Part shown: in pieces, positions 27,248 through 34,320 of the stretch | Layout: each line of letters starts with the position of its first letter | Position numbering within the stretch: position 1 is the first letter of the stretch | From: UBA8190 sp003453695 | GTDB lineage: Bacteria; Actinomycetota; Acidimicrobiia; Acidimicrobiales; UBA8190 | DNA length: 64,000 bases | Assembly: GCA_036796975.1 (NCBI GenBank) | Contig: DAIRBY010000016.1 | Coordinates: forward strand, 1-64,000 | Direction of reading: 5' to 3' | Position numbers and translations under genes: made by a program | The notes under the pieces: generated by a model | What the model saw: the letters and a program-made list of their open reading frames with translations, nothing else | Told to the model about the DNA's origin: nothing | The model's database searches: none

Positions 27248-27439
27248 TCAGGCGGCGTCGGGCTGACCGTGACCGGCCCGGCCGGCCTCGAGGACGGCGC
27301 GGGCTCGGGCCACGCCGACGAGCCCCAGCCGCCTGGTCTGTGCGTCGATCCGCCACTCCCCATGGCCCGGGCGCGACGGCGTTGCAGGCGAGGGCTTCGG
27401 TGTCGGGTTCTCGATGGTCATCGGCAGCGGTTCCTGCAT
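27248..27439 (-). CDS. Small hypothetical protein
   Basis: A possible 63-residue protein, 31 bases upstream of the YdjC-like gene on the same strand. The N-terminal half is Pro/Thr/Ser-rich, and the C-terminal half GEWRIDAQTRRLGLVGVARARAVL looks like an ordered, charged helix rather than random translation. ATGs at 27439 and 27421 are both possible starts. No function is recognised and no second line of evidence is available. Confidence 0.45.
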   Translation of the reverse strand: MQEPLPMTIENPTPKPSPATPSRPGHGEWRIDAQTRRLGLVGVARARAVLEAGRAGHGQPDAA

Positions 27440-27476
27440 GTGGCCATTGTGGGCGGAGGGTGTAACACTGAGCCGG

Positions 27477-28430
27477 GTGGAGCGCTACGGCATCACCGTC
27501 CCCTTCGACGACGTCCCACTCGCCGAGCATCCCCGCTGGTTCACCCGTCTCGCCGAGCTGGGCTACACCGATGTGTGGACCGGCGAAGCCAATGCCGCCG
27601 ACGGGTTCACGCCCCTGGCGGTGGCCGCCCTGTCGGCGCCGGAGCTCCATCTGGGCACGGCAGTGGTCCCCGTATACACCCGCGGCCCCGGCCTGCTGGC
27701 CATGCAGGCCGCCACCATGGCCGAGCTGGCCCCGGGACGCTTCGCCCTCGGCATCGGCTCGAGCTCCGACGTCATCGTCGAGCGCTGGAACGCCGGCTCG
27801 TTCGACGAGCCCTACCGCCGCGTGCGGGACACTGTCCGCTTCCTGCGCCGGGCCCTCACCGGTGAGAAGGTGGACGCCGAGTACGACACCTTCACGGTGC
27901 GGGGCTTCCGGCTGGGGCGCAAGATCGCCGCGCCTCCTCCCATCTACGTCGCCGCCTTGCGTCCGGGCATGCTGCGCCTCGCCGGGCGGGAGGCCGACGG
28001 CGCCATCCTCAACTGGCTGGCCGCCGACGACGTCCCGCAAGTGGTGGCCGAGGTGGGGCCGGACAAGGAAGTGGTGGCGCGCATCTTCGTGTGCCCCACC
28101 GACGACGTCGATCGGGCCAGGATGGTCGGGCGGCTCGGCATCGCCGCCTACCTCAACGTGGCCGTGTACGCCGCCTTCCACGAGTGGCTGGGGCGCGGTC
28201 CGCTGCTCAAAGGCATGTGGGAGGCGTGGCGGGCCGGGGATCGCAAGGCGGCGGTGTCCGCCATCCCCGACGAGGTCGTCGACGCCCTCATCGTGCACGG
28301 CTCACCGCCAGCCTGCCGGGAGCACGTGCAGCGCTACGTCGACAACGGGGTCACGGTCCCGGTGCTGGCCGTCCTCCCCGGTGCGGACGATTTGGAGCGG
28401 GCCGTCGCCGAGCTGAGCCCCGCCGGCTGA
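27477..28430 (+). CDS. LLM class oxidoreductase (probably F420-dependent)
   Basis: A 317-residue luciferase-like TIM barrel. Typical regions are RLAELGYTDVWTGEANAADGFTP, LGTAVVPVYTRGPGLLAMQAAT, LAPGRFALGIGSSSDVIVERWN and PPIYVAALRPGMLRLAGREADG. The GIGSSS loop is the phosphate-binding position for F420 or FMN. GTG 27477 opens on the conserved barrel; a longer in-frame version from 27414 adds residues without similarity. Substrate cannot be deduced. The gene is divergent from the small hypothetical gene and the YdjC-like gene. Confidence 0.85.
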   Translation: MERYGITVPFDDVPLAEHPRWFTRLAELGYTDVWTGEANAADGFTPLAVAALSAPELHLGTAVVPVYTRGPGLLAMQAATMAELAPGRFALGIGSSSDVIVERWNAGSFDEPYRRVRDTVRFLRRALTGEKVDAEYDTFTVRGFRLGRKIAAPPPIYVAALRPGMLRLAGREADGAILNWLAADDVPQVVAEVGPDKEVVARIFVCPTDDVDRARMVGRLGIAAYLNVAVYAAFHEWLGRGPLLKGMWEAWRAGDRKAAVSAIPDEVVDALIVHGSPPACREHVQRYVDNGVTVPVLAVLPGADDLERAVAELSPAG

Positions 28431-28483
28431 ACCGGCCCGGCCGGCCCGGCCGAGGCCCGGGGCCTCCCTCGCCACCGGTCGGG

Positions 28484-29380
28484 TCAGCCACCGACCACGT
28501 CGGCCAGGGCGCTGTCGAGGCGGGGGTGCGAGAACACGAAGCCGCTGTCGTGCAGGGCCGCCGGCTGGGCGCGCTGGCTGGCCAGCAGCACCTCGTCGAC
28601 GAGTTCGCGCCCGAGGGCGAGGCGCAGCACCGGGGCGGGCACGGCCAGCACGGCCGGGCGGTGCACGGTGCCGGCGAGCACCGAGGTGAACTCGGTGTTC
28701 GTGACCGGGTTGGGCGCCACGGCGTTGACCGGCCCGGACAGGGTGTCGCCGTCGACGGCGTGCAGCACGGCGTTCACCTCGTCGGTGATCGAGATCCAGC
28801 TCACCCACTGCCGCCCCGAGCCCAGCCGGCCGCCGAGGCCCAGGCGGAACAGCGGCAGCTGGCGGGCCAGGGCACCACCGGAGCGAGAGAGCACGATGCC
28901 CGAGCGGAGGCACACGGTGCGGATCCCGGCCGCCGCCGCCGGGGCTGTCGCCGCTTCCCAGCGCCGGCACAGCTCGGCCAGGAACCCGGTGCCGAGGGGG
29001 CTGGCCTCGGTCAGTTCCTCGGAGCCCCGGTCGCCGTAGATCCCCACCGCCGAGGCGTTCACCAGCACCCGGGGCCGTGGGTCGACGCCGGCCAGCGTGA
29101 CCGCCAGCAGCGCCGTCGAGTCGATCCGGCTGGAGACGAGCGACGCCCGCCGTGCCGGCGTCCAGCGCCGGTCGCCGATCCCCGCCCCCGACAGATGCAC
29201 GGCGGCGTCGACGCCGGAGAGGTCGTGGCCCTCGAGGGCGCCCGACCCGGGGTCCCACGCCACCTCTCCGGCTCGGGGGGACCGGCGGACGAGCCGCACC
29301 ACGTGGTCGCCACGGGCCTCCAGCGCCCGGCACAGCTCCGACCCGATCAGGCCGCTCGCCCCGCTCACCGCCACCCGCAT
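28484..29380 (-). CDS. TIGR01777-type NAD-dependent epimerase/dehydratase
   Basis: A 298-residue extended short-chain dehydrogenase. The nucleotide-binding loop is VSGASGLIGSELCRALEARG, followed by VDAAVHLSGAGIGDRRWTPARR and NASAVGIYGDRGSEELTE, all typical of the YfcH/TIGR01777 group. A C-terminal DUF1731-like segment ends LASQRAQPAALHDSGF with the conserved FxHP position as FSHP. The group's substrate is unknown; some relatives act on sugars or cell division. ATG 29380 has AAGGAG upstream. Confidence 0.87.
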   Translation of the reverse strand: MRVAVSGASGLIGSELCRALEARGDHVVRLVRRSPRAGEVAWDPGSGALEGHDLSGVDAAVHLSGAGIGDRRWTPARRASLVSSRIDSTALLAVTLAGVDPRPRVLVNASAVGIYGDRGSEELTEASPLGTGFLAELCRRWEAATAPAAAAGIRTVCLRSGIVLSRSGGALARQLPLFRLGLGGRLGSGRQWVSWISITDEVNAVLHAVDGDTLSGPVNAVAPNPVTNTEFTSVLAGTVHRPAVLAVPAPVLRLALGRELVDEVLLASQRAQPAALHDSGFVFSHPRLDSALADVVGG

Positions 29381-29411
29381 GGGAGTGCTCCTTCTCGGTG
29401 GCCTGTCGCCG

Positions 29412-29417
29412 ACACTA
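29412..29417 (-). promoter_or_regulatory. -10 element (TAGTGT) for the epimerase gene
   Basis: On the minus strand TAGTGT lies 31 bases before ATG 29380, leaving a short leader that contains the AAGGAG binding site. Confidence 0.35.
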
Positions 29418-29529
29418 GGGGCCAGGTCGTGGCCGTCTCTTCGAGCCGGCCGGCGGGCCGCCACGGCTTCGACGAGCCAGGGCGGGACTTGTCCGGCAGG
29501 GCGGGGCGACGGGCGCGAGACTTCGGCCC

Positions 29530-30396
29530 ATGACAGCGGCGCCGGGGGCGGTGTTGGCGGCCGCCTCGGGGGCCGAGGTGGGCATCATCCTGGGCGTCAT
29601 CGCCTTCGTGGTGGTCGGGCTCATCTTCCTGTCCTCGGCGGTGCGGATCGTCACCGAGTACGAGCGCTCGGTGTTCTTCCGCCTGGGCCACGTGCGTCCC
29701 GACGCCAAGGGGCCGGGGGTGATCTTCCGGATCCCCGGGGTCGACCGGCTGGTGCGGGTGACGCTGCGCGTCGAGGTGGTGGACATCCCGCCCCAAGCCG
29801 TGATCACCAAGGACAACGTGACCATTCAGGTGGACGCCGTCGTCTACTTCCAGGTCGTCGACCCGGTGCAGGCCGTGCTCGGCGTCGACAACTTCCGCTT
29901 CGCCAGCCAACGGATCGCCATGACCAGCCTGCGCTCCATCATCGGCCGCCACGAGCTCGACAACCTGCTCGCACACCGCGAGGACGTGAACAACGAGTTG
30001 CGCACGGTGATCGCCGCCTCCACGCATCACTGGGGGGTCGAGGTCCGCCAGGTCGAGCTGCGCGACATCACCCTGCCGCCCGAGTTGCTCCGGGCCATGG
30101 CCCGTCAGGCCGAGGCAGAGCGCGAACGGCGGGCCAAGGTGATCGCCGCCACCGGCGAGCTCGAGGCCAGTTCCGAGTTGTCCGAAGCGGCCGCCAAGCT
30201 GTACGAGTCACCGGGCGCCTTGCAACTGCGGGCGTTGCAGACGCTGGCCGAGGTGGCGAGCGAGCACAACTCCACGCTGGTGTTCCCGGTGCCCATCGAA
30301 CTGCTCACCGGGTTCTTGGGCCACCGGCCTCCCGGCGCCCCGGCCGGAGCCGAGAAGGCCACGCCGGAGCTCCCCACTCAGCCCGGCTCGGCGTAG
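29530..30396 (+). CDS. Slipin/stomatin-like SPFH domain protein
   Basis: A 288-residue membrane-anchored scaffold protein. One N-terminal helix (about residues 18-38) is followed by the SPFH domain: VTEYERSVFFRLGHVRPDAKGPG, VDIPPQAVITKDNVTIQVDAVVYF and LRSIIGRHELDNLL. A charged coiled coil (RQAEAERERRAKVIAATGELEAS) mediates oligomerisation in relatives, and a Pro-rich tail closes it. No NfeD partner gene adjoins it. It probably organises membrane microdomains or a protease. The 3' end overlaps the convergent purE by 19 bases. Confidence 0.9.
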   Translation: MTAAPGAVLAAASGAEVGIILGVIAFVVVGLIFLSSAVRIVTEYERSVFFRLGHVRPDAKGPGVIFRIPGVDRLVRVTLRVEVVDIPPQAVITKDNVTIQVDAVVYFQVVDPVQAVLGVDNFRFASQRIAMTSLRSIIGRHELDNLLAHREDVNNELRTVIAASTHHWGVEVRQVELRDITLPPELLRAMARQAEAERERRAKVIAATGELEASSELSEAAAKLYESPGALQLRALQTLAEVASEHNSTLVFPVPIELLTGFLGHRPPGAPAGAEKATPELPTQPGSA

Positions 30397-30875
30397 CGGG
30401 CGCGCACCTCGGCGTCGGCCGCCCGGACCTGGGAGGCCATGACCTGGCGGTGCTTCTCGAGCTCCGCTTCCAGGCGGGGCTCCGCCAGTGCCAGCATGCG
30501 CACAGCCAGCAGCCCGGCGTTGCGGGCACCGTTCACGGCCACCGTCGCCACTGGGACGCCCTTCGGCATCTGCACCATGGCGAGCAAGGAGTCCATGCCG
30601 CCCAGGTCGCCCACGGCGATGGGCACACCGATCACCGGCAGCGCCGTGGCCGCAGCCAGCACGCCGGCGAGGTGCGCCGCCCCACCTGCTCCGGCGATGA
30701 CCACACGGACCCCGCGTTCGGCGGCGCCGCGGGCGAAGTCGATGGCGTCGTCCGGCGTGCGATGGGCGGACAGCACCCGCACCTCCACCGGCACCGAGAA
30801 CTCCTTCAGTGCCTCGACGGCGCCCTCCATCACCGGGAGGTCGGACGCGCTGCCCATCACCACGGCCACAGACAT
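30378..30875 (-). CDS. purE: N5-carboxyaminoimidazole ribonucleotide mutase PurE
   Basis: Class I PurE, converting N5-CAIR to CAIR in purine synthesis. The 165-residue protein has VVMGSASDLPVMEGAVEAL, VRVLSAHRTPD (catalytic His) and VIAGAGGAAHLAGVLAAAT with VIGVPI. It ends with NAGLLAVRMLAL. purK, the usual partner, is not in the window. A TAGGGT element 8 bases upstream of the ATG suggests a leaderless transcript. Confidence 0.96.
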   Translation of the reverse strand: MSVAVVMGSASDLPVMEGAVEALKEFSVPVEVRVLSAHRTPDDAIDFARGAAERGVRVVIAGAGGAAHLAGVLAAATALPVIGVPIAVGDLGGMDSLLAMVQMPKGVPVATVAVNGARNAGLLAVRMLALAEPRLEAELEKHRQVMASQVRAADAEVRARYAEPG

Positions 30876-30883
30876 GGACAGCG

Positions 30884-30889
30884 ACCCTA
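30884..30889 (-). promoter_or_regulatory. -10 element (TAGGGT) for purE, leaderless-type
   Basis: On the minus strand TAGGGT ends 8 bases before the purE ATG. Confidence 0.45.
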
Positions 30890-31492
30890 TCGGCTGATGG
30901 TCGTGTGCTTGAACTCGTTGAGCTCGCGACGGTCGGCCATCAGCGCCAGCACGTGCTCGATGGTCGAGCGGGCCAGCTCGGGGTCGCCGGCGGGACGGGT
31001 CATGACGCGCACGAACACCGCCGCGTCACCGACGATGAACGTCGGCACTCCGAAGACCTGATGGGAGGACACCGCCGCCTCGTGGGCCTTGCGGAACACC
31101 TCGCCGGGCCAGCCCTCGGTGACGGCCTCGAACACCTCGTCGGCGTCCACACCGGCGTCGTCGAGGACCCGGCCCACCACCGGCTGCCGGCGGAGGTCCT
31201 CGCCTTGGTCGTGACGGGCGGCGAACAGCGCCTCGTGCACGTCGAGGAAGCGGTCCGGGAACCGGTCCCGGACGACCAGCCCCGCCTCCATGGCGAGAAG
31301 CGAGGGGGCCTTGTCCGGGTCGTCCCACACCGGGGTCCCGCCCTCTTCCACGTGGACCTGTGACAGCGAGAAGGGCACGAACTCCACCTGCCACTGCGCA
31401 CCGGCGCGCACCGCCTCGATGAGGTGTTCATGGATGTTGCGGGCGAAAGGGCAGCGGTAGTCGTAGGTGACCGAAAACGGAGGAATGCTCAC
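30887..31492 (-). CDS. DsbA family thioredoxin-fold protein with single active-site Cys
   Basis: A 201-residue DsbA-like protein, cytoplasmic because no signal peptide is visible. The active-site position is DYRCPFARNIHEHL: one Cys with Ala where the second Cys of CxxC would be. The cis-Pro loop is VFGVPTFIVGDAAVF, and an all-helical insert lies between. Related actinobacterial proteins are mycothiol-dependent reductases or isomerases, which fits the mca gene in this window. GTG 31492 opens on the fold; a longer ATG start at 31546 is possible. Confidence 0.8.
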   Translation of the reverse strand: MSIPPFSVTYDYRCPFARNIHEHLIEAVRAGAQWQVEFVPFSLSQVHVEEGGTPVWDDPDKAPSLLAMEAGLVVRDRFPDRFLDVHEALFAARHDQGEDLRRQPVVGRVLDDAGVDADEVFEAVTEGWPGEVFRKAHEAAVSSHQVFGVPTFIVGDAAVFVRVMTRPAGDPELARSTIEHVLALMADRRELNEFKHTTISR

Positions 31493-31649
31493 GGAAGTTG
31501 TCAACGCCGCCACGCAGCAAGCATTCCCAGCGCGGTCCCCGGCCACTCGGAGAAACGGTCGCTCAAGGAACCGACAACTCGGGGGTCGATGCCCGTCGTC
31601 GGGCGGGAGCGTGCCGACGAACCCCGGGGGTGCAGCAGACCGAGCAGGC

Positions 31650-32567
31650 TCAGTGGTCGCCGGCGGCGACGCCCACGGTCACGTTGGCCCCCGAGGCGGC
31701 GCTCACGGCCGGCGTGTCGCCTTCGGCCATCTCGTCCATGCCGATGGGGCCCTGGGCCTGCCCGGACAGGAACTGCTTGACGATGGGATCGCTGCTCGCC
31801 GTCATCTCGCCCTTGCTCCCGAAGGCGACGAGCCGGGACCGGAAGAGCAGGCCCATGTAGTCGGCGGTGCGCATCACCGACTGGATGTTGTGGGTGATGA
31901 TGAAGAACGTGGCCTCGGTCTCGTGCTGGGCGGTGTTCACGAGGTCGTCGAGGTAGGCCACCCGCACCGGGTCGAGGCCCGAGTCGGGCTCGTCGAAGAG
32001 GATGATCTTCGGCTCGAGCACGAGCGCCCGGGCCAGCCCGGCCCGCTTGCGCATCCCGCCGGACACCTCGCCGGGCAGCTTGGCGAGGTGGTCGACGAGG
32101 CCCACGAGCTCCGCCTTGGTCAGCACGATGGCCCGGATCTCCCGCTCCGACTTGCTGGTGTGCTCCCGCAGCGGGAAGGCGATGTTGTCGTACAGGCTCA
32201 TGGAGCCGAACAGGGCGCCGTCCTGGAAGAGCACGCCGAACTTGCGGCGGATGCGGAAGACGTCCTTCTCCCGCACGTCCGTGATGGGCTCACCGTCCAC
32301 GAGGATCTGGCCGGCATCGGGCTTGAGCAAGCCGATGATGACCTTGAGCATGACCGACTTGCCGGTTCCCGAGGGGCCCATGATGGCGGTGGTCTTGCCC
32401 CGGGGGACGTCGAAGGTGACGTCGCGCAGCACGGTGTGGCTGCCGAAGGACTTGGTGACGTTGCGGATGGAGATGATGGCGTCCGTCCCCCGGCCGTCGT
32501 AGGGCCGGGTGACGGGGAGCTCCCGGGTGGGGGAGCCCACCGTGTGTGCCTGCCGCCAGGAGGCCAT
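31650..32567 (-). CDS. Mce-type ABC transporter ATP-binding protein (MceG/Mkl-like)
   Basis: A 305-residue ATPase of the MlaF/Mkl class that energises mce lipid importers. Walker A is GPSGTGKSVMLKVI, the signature VSGGMRKRAGLARAL, Walker B KIILFDEPDSGLDP and the switch His ITHNI. A C-terminal extension (FGSKGEMTASSDPIVKQFLSG and beyond) is typical of the class. It starts 8 bases after the sigma factor stop, so both are one transcript. The matching permeases and MCE proteins begin 6 kb away at 38256 on the other strand, so this is probably their ATPase. Confidence 0.92.
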   Translation of the reverse strand: MASWRQAHTVGSPTRELPVTRPYDGRGTDAIISIRNVTKSFGSHTVLRDVTFDVPRGKTTAIMGPSGTGKSVMLKVIIGLLKPDAGQILVDGEPITDVREKDVFRIRRKFGVLFQDGALFGSMSLYDNIAFPLREHTSKSEREIRAIVLTKAELVGLVDHLAKLPGEVSGGMRKRAGLARALVLEPKIILFDEPDSGLDPVRVAYLDDLVNTAQHETEATFFIITHNIQSVMRTADYMGLLFRSRLVAFGSKGEMTASSDPIVKQFLSGQAQGPIGMDEMAEGDTPAVSAASGANVTVGVAAGDH

Positions 32568-32574
32568 CGACCGC

Positions 32575-33861
32575 TCAGCCGCCTCCGAGAAGACTGCCCG
32601 ACACCTGGTTCACCGTGGACCCCACCGTGCCCAGGGCGGAGCCGAGGAGCCCGGTGTTGCTCAGGGTCGATCCGGCTGTGCCGAGGGTGTTGCCCGCCGT
32701 CGTGCCGGTCGCATTGTTCACGGTGTTCCCGACGGTGCCCAGGGTGTTGCCCAGGGTGTTGTCGAGGGTGCTTCCCACCCCACCGAGGCTACCGCCGACG
32801 TTCTGGATGGTGTTTCCGAGCTGGGAGGCCCCGGGGACCCCGGACAACGGCGTCGTCGGCCCCGAGGGAAGGCCCGGTGTGGCCGGCAACGGCACGCCGG
32901 CCTTGCTGACGAGCCCGCCCGCGCCGCCACTCCCCGTGCCCGTGGTCCCTGCGTTCGCCGAGGGGCTGGCCGGCGTGGTCAGCGGCAGCGAGGTGGCCGG
33001 TGTCGAAGCGGTCGAGCCGCCCGGAAAGACGGGGTGTCCCGATCCCGAGTTCGTCACGGTCGTCACCGGCGCCGGGGTGTTCAGAGTGGCGCCGATGACC
33101 ATGGCGGTGGCGGCCACGGCCGACCCGGCGGCGACCACTGCGCCCTTGGCGCCGGTGGCGGCGACCTTGCTGAGCGCGCGGCGGGGGAGCCCGAAGAGCC
33201 GGCGGAGCCCGGCCAGCGACAGCGTGCCGCCCAGGAAGGCGCCGAGACGGCTGTCGGCTCCGGCCAGCGAAGCGAACTCGCGCTTGAGCGCCTGCCGGGC
33301 CCGCCACAGGAGCGTCTCCACGGCGGTGATCCCGACGCCCTCGTGGTCGGCGATGCGCTGGTAGGACCATCCCGATCCCTCGCGCAGGTGGAGGATGCGC
33401 TGGTGGCGATCGGACAAGCGGGTGAAGGCCTTGGCCACCATGTCGGAGTCGACGGCGGCCACCATGAGCTCCTCACCGCCGTCCTCGGTGCTGGCCACGT
33501 TCGATTGGTGGAACTCCGCCACCGGCGTCGAGCGGTTGCGGCGGCGCAGCACGTCGGTGCACAGGTGCGAGGCGATCACGCTCAGCCACGGGTAGAAGCG
33601 GCGGTCGCCTCCGAAGCTGGGAAGGGCGCGCCAGGCCCGGGCGAAGGCCTCCTGGGCGACGTCCTCCGCCTCATGGGAGTCGCGTAGACGCCGGAGACAG
33701 AACCGGTACAGGCGCCGGTAGTACCGCATGTACAGATCGTCGAAGGCGGTGCGGTCGCCGCCCTGGGCGCGGGTGACGAGCACCCGGTCGCGTGCCAGGT
33801 CGACGTCGTCGTCGAGGGCTTCAGTCCCTCTCGCCCCTCCACCGGTGAGAAGCGTGGTCAA
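32575..33861 (-). CDS. ECF sigma factor with transmembrane helix and extracytoplasmic low-complexity tail
   Basis: A 428-residue fusion. Residues 30-110 are sigma region 2 (DDLYMRYYRRLYRFCLRRL, DVAQEAFARAWRAL, RRFYPWLSVIASHLC) and 140-200 region 4 (LSDRHQRILHLREGSGWSYQ, TAVETLLWRARQALKREF). A basic linker leads to a hydrophobic Ala/Val/Gly helix at about 238-258 and then 170 residues of Ser/Thr/Asn/Gly/Pro with repeats such as NTLGTVGNTVNN and GSALGTVGSTVN. The helix plus tail suggests a membrane-tethered sigma factor exposing its tail outside. No separate anti-sigma gene is adjacent. It is coupled to the MceG-type ATPase and divergent from the sortase cluster. Confidence 0.85.
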   Translation of the reverse strand: MTTLLTGGGARGTEALDDDVDLARDRVLVTRAQGGDRTAFDDLYMRYYRRLYRFCLRRLRDSHEAEDVAQEAFARAWRALPSFGGDRRFYPWLSVIASHLCTDVLRRRNRSTPVAEFHQSNVASTEDGGEELMVAAVDSDMVAKAFTRLSDRHQRILHLREGSGWSYQRIADHEGVGITAVETLLWRARQALKREFASLAGADSRLGAFLGGTLSLAGLRRLFGLPRRALSKVAATGAKGAVVAAGSAVAATAMVIGATLNTPAPVTTVTNSGSGHPVFPGGSTASTPATSLPLTTPASPSANAGTTGTGSGGAGGLVSKAGVPLPATPGLPSGPTTPLSGVPGASQLGNTIQNVGGSLGGVGSTLDNTLGNTLGTVGNTVNNATGTTAGNTLGTAGSTLSNTGLLGSALGTVGSTVNQVSGSLLGGG

Positions 33862-34320
33862 CCCCCCGACCCCCCCTCCTTCGACTACGCGGGCAACCGC
33901 CCTGGTCCTCCGCTGCCGCCCGGACAGGCCTCGCCAAAATTGCTGGTTCGGCCGCCCGGCTCACCACTAAGAGTACTCAAGGCTTCGCTGAAGTCCACTG
34001 GGCGCCGGGCGGTATCTGGCGGGAATCACGCACCGTGACCAAAATACCACAGAGCGTGTAGAAGGTCCGGGGGAGGGCCGCCCCCGGGGACCGGCACCGA
34101 GCTCGGATACTGCTCTATTCACCAATTCCCGAAACCGGCCCCCGGTTGTTGCATTGGGCACGCTCAACTCGGCGTCTATTGGCGACCTTCCACCGCAAGG
34201 TCTCGCGCGCAGCGCGGTTATGCCAAGTGCTACCAGGGGCGCTCTCGAACGAGGTTTAGCGGGGGGCGCAAAAGAGAACGGCTGGTGGCGTTCAACCACA
34301 CGGAGAGGAACTGCAAGACA
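33862..34320. other. Intergenic region between sigma factor and surface-protein gene
   Basis: A 459-base divergent region, visibly less GC-rich in its middle (for instance AAAATACCACAG near 34040) than the surrounding genes. It must hold promoters for both the sigma operon and the surface operon. Candidate elements are TATTCACCAATTCCCG near 34117 and an inverted repeat at 34184-34202. I see no credible ORF, tRNA or known riboswitch. AGAGGAAC at 34304 is a weak binding site for the ATG at 34321. Confidence 0.6.
34184..34202 (+). repeat. Inverted repeat in surface-operon leader
   Basis: GACCTT and AAGGTC are perfect inverted arms of 6 bases around a 7-base loop, about 120 bases upstream of the surface-protein ATG. 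It could be an operator or an RNA hairpin. Confidence 0.35.

Noticed and set aside
34060..34320. A cyclic di-GMP or other known riboswitch upstream of the surface protein
   Set aside because: Some GC-poor stems are present, but I could not match the conserved core of any riboswitch class I know.
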